DNA from: Ficedula albicollis
Lineage: Eukaryota > Chordata > Aves > Passeriformes > Muscicapidae
Assembly (NCBI RefSeq): GCF_000247815.1
Contig: NC_021673.1
Coordinates: forward strand, 42,610,592-42,674,591
DNA length: 64,000 nt
Reading direction: 5' to 3'
Shown: positions 13,701 through 32,661 of the stretch, piece by piece
Layout: the number at the start of each line of letters is the position of its first letter
How positions within the stretch are numbered: the stretch's first letter is position 1
The notes under the pieces: model-generated
Database searches by the model: none
What the model was told of the DNA's origin: nothing
Seen by the model: only the letters and a program-made list of their open reading frames with translations
Program-made: the position numbers and the translations under genes

Positions 13701-14214
13701 AAAACCAAATTAGAACTAGGTATTAGTGAGATTTCTTTTTTTCCTGTAACCATTGAAGACTGGCATACACACCAATTTTTGAACTCAGAGTTCCAATGTA
13801 CACATAACAGACAGGGGAGCTAGGTCCTTCCTAGCAAATACTGCTAATACTGTCTTTAAAACTCATTAGGATACAAGACAAGAAAACTCTTCATGTTGTT
13901 ATAACCTGGACTAAAGCCACCAGAGCCAACACAAGTTTTGTCAATGGTTTCAGACCAGGCTGAAAATCCCGAGACAGCACCATCTCTTAAGTTTGATGAG
14001 CTGTGATTCCTTAGCGCTTGTGGCAATACTGTCACTGCAAAGGTCACAACAGCCATGAAATCCAGGCACTCCTAGCAGCCAGCCTGCCTTTGGTGACATA
14101 AGAAAAACTCCAATTTTTGCTGCTATCAGTTTCCTCTCAGTGCACAGGGAAAGAGAGGAAAAGAATCAGTCTCAGCTTTGACAGCCTACCTGATATTCCC
14201 TGGCTTGTTTTTCC

Positions 14215-14230
<16 letters not shown>
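7736..14230. other. Non-coding stretch, no gene seen
   Basis: No supported gene. Frames up to about 94 codons have no recognisable content. A pyrimidine-rich tract followed by CAG near 10125-10140 resembles a splice acceptor, but no coding exon follows that I can recognise. A short palindrome, ACTCATGTGAGT, near 11937-11948 lies in a possible ancient amniote repeat relic, reported as a finding. The end of the stretch is pyrimidine-rich (TTC repeats) and leads into the first poly-C run. Confidence 0.65.
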
Positions 14231-14802
<572 letters not shown>

Positions 14803-17800
14803 CAAATTTAAATACTGTACATATCATGTGATGGTTATTTTTACTTATTAAAATTCTAAGATGCATTTTCTTTTTCCACTTTGTAAGAGAAAAATATTAG
14901 GTGTCTTGGGCTATTGAGCTGATATTACTTGTGTAAATATGTTGATGTTGGAAGACCACAGTTTGACATTCTGTGTGCTCCTATGTGATTTTTAGGGATG
15001 TAACTTTGGTAGGTAAAGCACAGCTAGACAGCTGTAATGAAAAAAGAATTATAACTCACAGAAATAGCAGAACTAATTTAGCCAAGAGCATTTACCCAGC
15101 AACTTACTAAAACACTGAAAGAGCAAAAGCTCACAACTGTCCTTCAGCCACAAACTTCAAACAATCTGCAAAATGCTCTCCACCTCATAACAGCCATTCA
15201 TCTCAGTCAGTCCAAAGAGGCTGCAGCACAACTGTTCCTCTGGGACAGCCTGACCTTGAGCTCTGAGATCATGCAGCCCACACCAGAACACTTAATGCCC
15301 TACTCCTACTCTTGACAACTCCTGCTCAAGTAAGCAGCTAAACTGGAAGTAAACACAATGCCATTTCTGTAACTTTTTGTTATTTTCTATGCATTAAGAA
15401 TCACTCTTTCACATAGACAATAAATATCCAAATTTCTTCATACACTTTTAATTATTGCATAGAATTTGATGGATACCTGAGTTCTATCCATGCTGACCTA
15501 AACCATAATCATAGGAAATGCAGTTTGAACCTCAATAGTCTAACTAAATTCATATTAATTCTGATAAGCATGAAAGTAAGCAGGACCGCTACAGAAGGTT
15601 CAGAAACTCTAGAACGGGTTTCATTATGTGTTGCAGCTATTGTAAAACATTAAATTAATAAATGCAAACCTTCTTCCTACATATGAGAAACACATTAAAA
15701 AGAGTTCCAAAATTTGTCACTTCCTCTCCTGCTGCTGTTTGTTGGGGGGTTGACATCACAAATTCAGTTTCTCTGGAGATACAAGTTGATTTTCTTGCCA
15801 CAGACGAAAGACTTATTGATACTGAAACAGCTTGAAATAAAAGAGCTTTGTACAAAACTATAAGTAAACTTGCATGTATAAAACCAGCATAAGTATCTAG
15901 TTTACACAGGTTTTGTGATCATGATGATGATGATAATAATAATAATAACAATAATATTACATTTTCTGCTTTCAGACTTAGACCTGTATCTAACCACCAC
16001 TCAGAAGGTCACTTAGAGCAAAGAACACATTAGCTCCACTTCTATATGAAGCAGGTGGTTTCCTCCACCTTTCCTCTGAAACATCTGGTGCTGGCCACAT
16101 TCAGAGACAAGTTCGTAGAGTTGATTGATATCAAGCCTAATTTGGTATGGTAAATCCTCTGAGACAAATTCCACCATCATGTGCAGATGTACTGTGACTC
16201 TAAAGTCAACAACTTGGCATAATTTATATCATTATAGATATGTCTTATAGATTGTATAGGTTGGCTGGATATGAGTTTTGAGCTTTTATTGCAGTCCTTC
16301 TTCTTTTTAAGTAGGATTTTATTGGATTTTAGTAAAAAAATACACACAATTGTGTTTTCTATAACATATTAACTCCTGAATACACAAAGGGGTTTTATGT
16401 AAGGAGAGTGAATTCAAACAGGGGGGGAAACACCCTGTTTCTGAGGTGGTCACATTAGCCATGTCAAGAAGTATGAAGCAGTAGTATGGCCAGGAATTTC
16501 ATATATGTAAGTGCCTGTTCCCTAGATCTAAAAACAGAGCTGTTTCTCCTTCACCAAGTACTGCCACGACCTACAAACAAAATTGGAAGTGTTGTCTCCA
16601 GCTGTATTGCTCAACATAAGGAACACTTCACCACCAAGAATGCTTTAGACCACCTGCAGCCTTCCCCAACACTCATAAACATTTCTTTTCCTTCCTTCAC
16701 AAATGCATAGAGGAGGGAATTTAAAGCAGCTGGGAACAATTTGAGCCCTTGTGACCTGTGCAGACAGGAAACACACAGATAGTCCAATAAGTCCTGGGAA
16801 CAAAGAAAGAAAGGAGAGGAATGAATAGCCTGGTCCTCATCCTCCTCTGTCTTTCAAGAAAACACCTGTAGACTTTGATCTGTTTCCCAAATAGAACTGA
16901 TTTATTTTTATTCATTGCCTGCTAGTAAAGACTGTGTTCATGTTAGAATTAGAAATACTTTTTTCTGAGAACTATAATTGTTTCTTAAATTGCATTAAAT
17001 TATCTGTTTTCTGGAATTTGGGAAAGGACTGATGGTCACACAACCATTTCCTCTGCAGGCCTTTGATTACATGTACATCTGGTAATGATAACACCCAAAC
17101 CAGCTGTTATACAGAGGTAAATTCAAAACCCAAAGAGTTTGTATAGTAAAGCTGGTGACAGACCACTCAAAACTGAAACCAAGGCTCCATGAATTCAATT
17201 GCAAGCTGTAGATACAATCAATCTATCTTTTACTTTTATTTCTGGATTAAAATTGGATTTCTGCATGCATCCTACATATAGCAAATACCAAGTATTCATT
17301 ACAATCAATAGAGTGTATTATATTGTGACCTCTCAGCTGTAGCAAGATCTTTCACCCAGCAGAAATCATCCTATGTGAAGGGCCCTTGAGCACAAATTAA
17401 ATGAAAGTAGACTGCAATCGAGGGAAATTATAGACATAACTGCTGTAGAATTGAAGTCAACTCTTTCTCTGCATGATCACAGCAAACAGTGCAGATGCTC
17501 TCTACTACCAGCATTGATGTAGGTGCCAAAATTCCTTCCTGCTGAAGGAGTATTAATAAAATTCCTTTTCCCTAAACGGATGTGTCATCAGTACTACACA
17601 AAAACAAAGACAAAAACAAGCCCTGAAAATACAATAGGAGCCCAGGAACCAATTTGAACAGCTATTGACGTTATGGTACAAATTAGTGTCTAATGACAGA
17701 CATTTCAGTTATGAATAAGGACTCACACATTGCCTGCCTAAGAGATGTATATGGAGTTGTACAAAGTACACTTAAAGGTCTCCTGCTCCAAGAAGTTTGA

Positions 17801-19194
17801 CAGAATCACATTAAAAACCAAAAACATGTGCTTGCTTAGAAAACCGAATGTCTTCTTTTTTCCTTCCAACTGCTTTTTCAACATAGATTTTACAGCATAA
17901 TTTTTTCTTCTCTACAAAGCCAATAAAACCAAGTCACTCTGCAAGGTAGTAAAACATCAGAATCCAAGCTAGCTTTACAATAGCCAAGAAGTTAAGAACA
18001 GACAATGGAATCTGTTTGACAGCAGCAACCAATTAAAAATACAAAATATTACTTACAACCATGTTTATCAGAGAGAACTCACTAGCTAGTAAAACGTAGG
18101 ACAGTCAGGAAAGAATCATAGAAAGGGCAGAGATACTATTCTTTTGAGCAGAGACACCAACTTCAGGGCTCTAAGCCTTTAAAAAGAAGATCCAGTGCAG
18201 CAGAGACTTTGAGCTGTCTAGGGGAATAAATAATCTTGCATGAAGGTAGAAACCTCTCAGTTTTCCCAAATAAATGAATGTGAAATGCATGGTTCTCCGT
18301 TAGGACTCAAAGGCACTAACTGTAGATTACTGAAGGAGCACAGGCCACTTTATTTCAGACACCAGTGAATAAGTTAAAAAAAGACAGAAACTTTAGAAAA
18401 CGGTTAAAATCTATTCAAGGTTATTTCCATTTAAAAAAATACACTTCACAAACATAGCAACCAAAAGAATCCTCCTTTAATGCTAATTTTTATCAAGTGT
18501 TAAAATTTAATTTACAGCGCTGACTTCTTAAAGAGAAAAATGCAAATAAAAAGAAAACATGCTGTCTTAATTGAAGTGCTTGCAGGAAACATACCCATTT
18601 CCATCAATAAGAAACAGCATGCTCTGGGGACCAGGACAGATGGATGACAGACAAATGGTGAAAAGTCTGAACTGATCATCTCTAACATCACTTTAGGATT
18701 CCCTTGTCTTTCCATTCCAAAATTGGTAAAAGCTGAGAAATGCAGAAAAATGTCAGAGGAGAAGAAACATCTTTTTGCCCCTGGAAAAATAAATGCAAGA
18801 ATGTACCATCTTTTTTATTTATAGCCTCATCTCTTTACTGATTCAGGAAATATTTGCATACATATATATAATTTTTCCCATTAAAGATCTTGAATAAATG
18901 TAAAGAAAAGTCAATTTACTATTTATCTTAATGTGGCTGAGTCCCTTTCACAGGGAATCATCAATCTGCAGTAATTGGACCCAATAGCTGCATCCCACAC
19001 ATTTCTAAGCCAGTGGAATCTGGCAATATTCCAAGTACTGTCTTTACTCTGGGTCTCTCCAGAAAATTTCTGGATATAGAAGTCCTGTCTAAAGCCCTCT
19101 GGAAGGGTTTTTTTAGTCCTAGAGGCAAGGAACAGGAACTAGTGTTAAAGCTCAACTCAAGTCTGATAATAGGCACATTTTCCCCGAATTCAGA
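14803..19194. other. Non-coding stretch with a small ATG/ATA microsatellite
   Basis: Unique AT-rich sequence. A trinucleotide tract of ATG units grading into ATA units occupies about 15917-15958. No open frame is longer than about 75 codons with recognisable content, and no RNA gene or known transposable element was recognised. Confidence 0.65.
15917..15958. repeat. (ATG)n/(ATA)n microsatellite
   Basis: Four ATG units are followed by about six ATA-type units, with one AAC interruption near the end. It is a simple trinucleotide repeat. Confidence 0.9.
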
Positions 19195-19226
19195 CCTAGC
19201 TGTAGCTGTTCTGGTTCATCTTAAAA

Positions 19227-19266
<40 letters not shown>

Positions 19267-19290
19267 CCTAGCTGTAGCTGTTCTGGTTCA

Positions 19291-19345
<55 letters not shown>

Positions 19346-19352
19346 AGATAGG

Positions 19353-19385
<33 letters not shown>
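19195..19385. repeat. Duplicated flank, split GATA microsatellite and 54-bp poly-C run
   Basis: A 26-base segment starting CCTAGCTGTAGCTGTTC occurs at 19195-19220 and again at 19267-19292, a period of 72. After the first copy come TTAAAA and about ten ATAG units (to 19266). After the second copy come 54 uninterrupted C residues (19292-19345) and then a second array of about ten GATA units (19346-19385) carrying one GGTA variant. The C run sits where TTAAAA stands in the first unit. The layout looks like one locus read twice, with poly-C filling the second reading. Confidence 0.92.
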
Positions 19386-22300
19386 CTTACAAAGACATTT
19401 CCTACAAACATTTTGATTTTAGCTAGTGCCAGAGCATTGCAACATTTGCAAAAAAAACCCCACAAATACTTGAAAAACATCTTCCTTTGGAGCATTGATC
19501 CCTTCTTTTGCAGGACATTGGACTTACCTTCTTTTCTTTCACATTTCTTTTCTTAAAGGAGTTATGTCTCCCCCACAGCATTGGAGCACTATCATTTTTC
19601 TTCATCATCTAGTTGAAATTTTCCCAAGTTTGCCCCATCTCTCCTTCTTTATCAGCAGCTGAGCAGGGATCACATAAAAATCAGTGATTCTGCAGTAGCA
19701 ACCTTTCTATTCTACCACAGTGGAAACATCTGCTGAGACCTTGATTGGCCTCTTACTGCTTCCTAGATGCATTCACTACTACCATAAAACAGATATTTTT
19801 TTCTTTACATTGAAGGTCACATCACAGTCATAAATGATGCTCATAAAACAAAGAAAAATTCTTGTCCTGAGAGAAGCATGTTCCCCACACTGTCACACAA
19901 TTGCTCCTGTCTTTCTGTACCAGAAATCAACAGACTGTGCTGAAGGAGCTCCTGCAGCAGGTTATATATTAGACCCCTCAGCAGATCACAGGCCCTGTGC
20001 TACCCCAACAGCACAAGGCTGCTTCCAATCTCAGTGTCAGCCACCTGTGGTACTCCTGTGTGGTGCTGCCCATGTGCTTTCTGGCCATCAAACCACTGCT
20101 CCTCCTTGCTTTTCCTAATTGGAATTTACAGGAGCAGGATGTGTGTTGCATGCAGTTACAGAAGCATCTCTACCTATGGGCCTGCAATCTAAAAAAATCA
20201 TTTTGTGCTAATGTTTCCTTACAAAGGGCATTGTCATATACAATAATTCATCAGCACAGCAATATAAACACGAAATTAAGGCATAAGGAGCCTCTCTGAT
20301 GTAATGATCCATGAAACAGATAACTTCACAAAATGCTGTCGAGGGCTTTCAGGCTAGAGAACACAGATACTCCTTCTTGAAACAAGAAGTCAATACTTAT
20401 CCCTGGGCTCTTCATTTGTCAATTTCCTTCACAAATCCCGGTGCAGCCACATTGTGGGTCCCAGCTAATTTTAAAACACCTTGTAAACTGAACCTTGTCT
20501 GAAGCTGAGCTCTCCAGACTGGGTGGCGAGGTCAACTCACCAAACATCCAAGCCCCCAGCTATATAATCAATCATGAAGTCAGGATTTCAGGCTGTGTGT
20601 ATTTTAAAGTGTGTTTTAAATAAAATTGTACTGAGACACTCTTAGCCACCTGACCTGTTGGTCCTAGTAATAAATAGACCCACTCAGCCAAACCCTGCTG
20701 TCACAAAGAGATTAATTTAAATCAAAATAACCCTTTCTTCCTCTTCTCATCAGTTACCACCTAATAGATCAGCTTGTAAGACATAAACCAAAGAGCAAGT
20801 CAGAAGCAATTAAAGAAGATTTTGTGTGTGCTCAGAGGTGGCCACATATGAGACCTGAGAATAAAATTCTGAAAAATTCATCACACCACAACTCAGGAAA
20901 CCTGCAATCTGAACATCACAATTTCTTTTCCCTCCCCACTAACAAATCAGTTTCTTAAGACTGGAGAATTAAATCTTTGTGTATGAGTTACACAGAAAAT
21001 ATTTGCACCCTCTATGTATTATTTTCTGAGCTATACCTTGTTATTGGCTCCTTTGAGATTGCTCAATATTTGCACCGATTGCCTTCATTCCTTGCTGCTG
21101 ACTCTCATGACTCTTGCCATTAATTTGTTGCCTAAAGAAATAATTCTGGAAACCTCCTGAAATATCTCACTTTCTTGGCGCATAAAATTAGGCACTTCTA
21201 CAAAAAGGGCTGCAGCTTCATCAAATAGCCAAGTTCTAAACAAGATTACTTGAGTCTTGATTTGATGCCTTTAGGCTCTACACTGTCATGTAAAGAAATC
21301 ATTAATAAAGCAAGGGTAATTTTTACACCTAGAACAATTCACTCTTCGCTTGGGAAAAAAGCATTCTGATTCATTTGAGCTAAATTCCCAAGAATCCCCG
21401 GGAAAAGGGCCAAGTAGTAAAAATAAAACCATTTCAGCACAAGACTAAAGAAAGCAAAGTAGAACAGGTTTTGATCTTATCCCCTAGACAGCTGTTGACC
21501 TAGAGCAAAGCAAATTATAATCACTTTTAACTAATCAGATTGCTGTCTTTTTCAGTCTTATATTTTCTTTATCTCTGCAAATACAAGGAGTAGATGGAAC
21601 ACTGGATTCCTTACTGTGGTCACTTTGTCCCACAACTTCAGAAAAAATACAAGAGCATTATTTTCGTATGCAATCAACAAAACTATATTATCTAGGAATA
21701 AACTTTTACCTTTACCATAGGACAGGAGAAAATTCACTCTACCTTCTCCATAACAGAACTATTAAATTGCTTCGGTTATCTGAGAAGCTTCGTTAACTGA
21801 CTAGAGGACAGTTTGCAATTTGCTTAAATGGAGTACAACTTACTAAGAAGCTCCCTTAGATGATCTGTAACATTAACAAGCTACCAAATAAGTGCACTTA
21901 ACTAATATGCTAAGCATATCTGGAAGATGGGGCATAAGATGTGTCAGAGAGAGAAATCACATATATTCATGTCTTAGTATTTCTTCACCTCAAGAAGCTA
22001 TTGAAAGGATCCTGTTGATATGTCAACATTTTTACTTGGAATAAATTTCAGCCTCTTCTCTCTCCTGAAACTGTGTTGGTTTGTTTTTTTGTTCTTTTTC
22101 CTGGGGAGTAGGAAGACCAGGTCTATAAAATTCCTTCCAGGCTGAACAGCAAAAACAGCAGCTGCAGGAGGTATGAGTGGCTTCTTGGCAGAAAAGCATT
22201 CTGTCATACATCAGACCCACACTCATTAGTATTAGTGAGCATTGCTGCAGTCAGAATTAACTGTTATACATGGGACTCAAGGATATTTTAGCCCCAAACA

Positions 22301-22682
22301 ATGAGAAAGTATATGTAATTTAACACTGGAAGCAATGGTGGCACCAGCTTAGCTGCACTTCTAATTCTTTTGAACAGGATGCAAAACTAATGCCCTTCTG
22401 TTAGTGTAGCTGAAGACTTCCAAAACATTAAATAGAAAATATAACACAGTCTTGTAATAGGGCAAAATAATATAAAAAAAACTGATGTGAACAAAAAAGC
22501 AAAAAAAGGATCATTATTTGGACCCACTTCTACAATGTACTGAGCACAGACTGAACATTAAATATTAAGCATTACTAAGCATTAAGAGGTCTCATTACCA
22601 TTCAGGTAACATCTAACAGAATCAGGCCTTTTACGAGGGGATAGTAGCTACAGAAAAGGTCACAGTAGCATTTTTAATCAGT
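19386..22682. other. Non-coding stretch, no gene seen
   Basis: Unique sequence. Open frames at 19834-20118 and 19997-20299 overlap in different frames and resemble nothing I know. No repeat family was recognised before the MIR-like element. Confidence 0.65.
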
Positions 22683-22815
22683 ACTCCTCAAAGCCCCACA
22701 AGAAAGATGCCAGTATCATTATGCCCATTTTACAGATTAGGAAATTGAGGCAAAAAGCTTCATCAAGATTTGACAAGCTACTATTAGAGCTAAAAACAGA
22801 AACCAGTTCTCTTAA
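22683..22815 (+). mobile_element. MIR-like SINE fragment
   Basis: The run CTCCTCAAAGCCCC, then CAGTATCATTATGCCCATTT, then TACAGATTAGGAAATTGAGGC matches the well-known core of MIR-type tRNA-derived SINEs: ATTATCCCCATTTTACAGAT followed by GAGGAAACTGAGGC. The following bases (about 22756-22815) loosely follow the rest of the element. MIR and its relatives amplified early in amniote history, so a copy in a bird is a deep relic with no mobility. Assignment rests on the remembered consensus; divergence is clear but the core is long enough to be convincing. Confidence 0.7.
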
Positions 22816-24275
<1,460 letters not shown>

Positions 24276-24293
24276 TTTTTTTTTTTTTTTTTT

Positions 24294-25120
24294 CTTTGGA
24301 ACAAAACCTTGGAGCCATACGGTGGGGTAAATCTCAATTCTGACACACAAAAAAAAGCCTCAAAGAAGTCAACAATTGTTTATTACTGCTGCTCACACAG
24401 TTCCAAGCTCATCATAATCACTTGCTAGGGAAACCACATGATTTATGCACATTCATGGTATTCAAGCTGGAAATAAAAGCAGAGCAAAACAAAAGGTTTT
24501 TCATGAGTTTTATACTTGAGAGGCCAAGGGAAAGAAAACAAGATGAGAACCAGATTACTGACCTAGGTGCAAAAGGATGTGTATTGAGATCCATTTTTAG
24601 CAACAAGGTGAGTTACTACCCTCAGCTATGAAAAGAGCAGACAAGCATATCGTGAGCTCTGCAGTTTAATGGCAATGTTGGTTTTACTCTAACAATGATT
24701 GATTACCTGATTTAATTATTAGTGTGTGCAGGGTTACAGCACAAACACGAACCAGAATTTTCAATCTCTTTACATGGACAGTTGCTAATTCTGTATGCTG
24801 TGAGGTTTACACAGTGGTGACACACAAGTGTTACAATAGCCAGCTATGACAACATCTGGATCAAATTACTTATTTATTTGCTGTCCCAACCCCCAATATT
24901 TGCTCATTTAGATTTTAAAAACTGGAAAAACACAAGTTTTATAGTAACTATCAAATAAGTTATATCACTCCAAACTCCTAGAAGTTTGTGCAACCACGCA
25001 ACTTATGGCAATGTAAAGCGAGAGAAGTATTTAGAGGTATTCTAGATTAATAAAAGATTAAAGCAATGTAACTTAAATTGGGTATATGCATGTCAACAGA
25101 AGAAAAAAATTCCATTTAAT
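24294..25120. other. Non-coding stretch, no gene seen
   Basis: Unique AT-rich sequence. Opposed short frames at 24418-24631 overlap on the two strands and carry no recognisable content. Confidence 0.65.
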
Positions 25121-25212
25121 TTAGGCTAACACTTTAAAGGAGTTTACTCAGCAACACAAAAAAATTTTAGGCTAACACTTTAAAGGAGTTTACTCAGGAA
25201 CTCAAAAAAAGC
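25121..25212. repeat. Two-copy tandem duplication, period 46 bp
   Basis: TTAGGCTAACACTTTAAAGG followed by AGTTTACTCAG occurs at 25121 and at 25167. The copies agree for about 33 bases, then diverge moderately (CAACACAAAAAAA versus GAACTCAAAAAAA). No third copy is seen. Confidence 0.9.
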
Positions 25213-30784
<5,572 letters not shown>

Positions 30785-31088
30785 AAGCCTGCATTCTGGA
30801 AGCAATCCCAACCTCCACACACAAGTGCAGGTTGACTTTCTCTCACCTTCCCCTCTTTCTAGCATAAACACACAGCAGTAGGAATAGTCTATATATCCTA
30901 ACCTTAAATTCCATTGCACATACTCTTCCTCAAGAAAAGCCTGCATTCTGGAAGCAATCCCAACCTCCACACACAAGTGCAGGTTGACTTTCTCTCACCT
31001 TCCCCTCTTTCTAGCATAAACACACAGCAGTAGGAATAGTCTATATATCCTAACCTTAAATTCCTTTGCACATACTCTTCCTCAAGAA
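30785..31088. repeat. Two-copy tandem duplication, period 152 bp
   Basis: The unit starting AAGCCTGCATTCTGGAAGC runs 30785-30936 and again 30937-31088. One substitution is visible (ATTCCATTGC versus ATTCCTTTGC). It matches no repeat family I recognise. Identity above 99 percent implies a very recent event, two alleles placed in tandem, or an assembly error. The short minus-strand frame at 30770-30976 straddles the junction. Confidence 0.95.
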
Positions 31089-31260
31089 ATTATGGGGTGT
31101 GCAGCACAGTCAGGCAGCTGGTGCCCTGACATGGGAGCGGGAGGTACAAAAGCTATACCAAAAGGTGACATGGGTGGGAAAGGAGTAGGGGCTTGCTTAG
31201 AACACCCTTACCCAGTGGACAAACTCAACACAGGTCAGCAAGGCACAAAGACCTAAACAG

Positions 31261-31317
31261 CTGGACATGATGATCTGGAATGTTCTTTTCAAACCTTAAC
31301 AATTGCATGATTCTATG
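31261..31317 (+). mobile_element. CR1 LINE 3' end fragment (sense)
   Basis: CTGGACATGATGATCTGGAA followed by TGTTCTTTTCAAACCTTAAC and AATTGCATGATTCTATGG follows the CR1 terminus: TTGGACTTGATGATCTT, TTTTCCAACCTTAA, then ATTCTATGATTCTATG. Only the last 57 or so bases are recognisable; the sequence upstream does not match the family body as I know it. Confidence 0.65.
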
Positions 31318-32661
31318 GAAATTTCTAGGAGGTACACAGACGTGCACGTATTGCAGAGAAGAATCATGCAATCCTACTGGAAAATCAGAAGGTAAAATAG
31401 GAGACTGGATCAGATTTTCATTTTTCATTTTTCAGTTTCATTTCTAACATCCAACATCTCATGGAACCAGGCCTGGACAATGATGGTGCACTGGTGCAAG
31501 AGTGGCTTATGGGAAGCATGCTGGTTTACTGGATGCAGTTTGCTAGCAGACAAATTGCTCTAGCACAGGCAGGATCAGTGAAAAAAAGCCCACAAGAACA
31601 GAAAGAATCCTCTAAAGTGATATCCCAAACAGATGTGAGTATCCTTTATGAAGAAAAATTATGTTTCTACTGTTCCTCTAGGAAACAGATGCAAGATTTG
31701 TTTCCAGGGCTTCTGTCTTCTCCTGAGTATGTCAACAATGTATTCTTACAATTCTTACTTCCCTTTAGCAGGAGGATTTCACTGAAAATTGTGGATAGCA
31801 AACGAGACTAGTTTTAGACCATTTTACCACAGTAAAAATATTTCTACACTATATAATTTCTATTTCTAGACTATATAATTTCTTTTGCTACAATGAATCA
31901 TTATGAAGTCAGCTGAAGTTCAAGATAACATATCTTAAGAACCTTAACAGGGGGGGGAAATGGTATCTACCTAATTATACATCAAAGAGTACTTTTGGAA
32001 TAAATTCTGTTATCTGCAGAGTTAGAATTTTTTAAGTGTTCTACTTTAGTAATAAGAACAGTGCTGCTTGAATTAACTATTCTGCATAACTGTGCTTGGA
32101 TATCAGGGGTGTTCAAATGTACTTTTACATGTCCACTCTATTATTATCACTAGAGATTCTCAGTCCATACTTCCCACAAAAAAGATATTCAATTCCTAAT
32201 GCAGTACTTTTACTATGGTCCTTTTTAATAACTTCAGTCTTGCCACAGTTCTGCATAATATTTTATAAAGCTTCTTTTGAGTTAAAGGGCATGAAGTTTC
32301 AATAATAACAGTAATGTATATTGAATTTGTATTTCAGTTTTCAATTATTTTCACATTTTTATTATAATTTTCTTTACAAAAATGTCTACATGGAGGCAGT
32401 CTCATTTTCCACACAAGAATATATCTAATTCTGACATCCATCTGTCCGGAAATCTTTTTTATTGTATTTGCCACAGCATATTTAAAGGTAAACTAGCTCT
32501 GTGACATTTCAAGATATAACAGCATTTTCTCATGCACACTAATGAAAATCCTAAAAATCTCCTATACTATGTTGAGAATTTGCCCTAGATCATAGATATT
32601 ATGTTTTTCAATGTATTTTGGATCTGTATATTAATTTTCATTTAAAACACTTACTTAGAAA
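31318..32661. other. Non-coding stretch, no gene supported
   Basis: A plus-strand frame at 31461-31811 (116 codons) opens with ATG in unique sequence but has no recognisable domain, no downstream splice donor I can defend and no family resemblance. A 22-bp tandem duplication lies at 31841-31884. The rest is AT-rich and featureless. Confidence 0.6.
31841..31884. repeat. Two-copy tandem duplication, period 22 bp
   Basis: TTTCTACACTATATAATTTC at 31841 recurs as TTTCTAGACTATATAATTTC at 31863, with one C/G difference. Confidence 0.85.

Noticed and set aside
19195..19385. Repeat-spacer arrangement considered as CRISPR-like
   Set aside because: There are only two copies of the flank and microsatellite, in vertebrate DNA; there is no regular repeat-spacer structure anywhere in the window.
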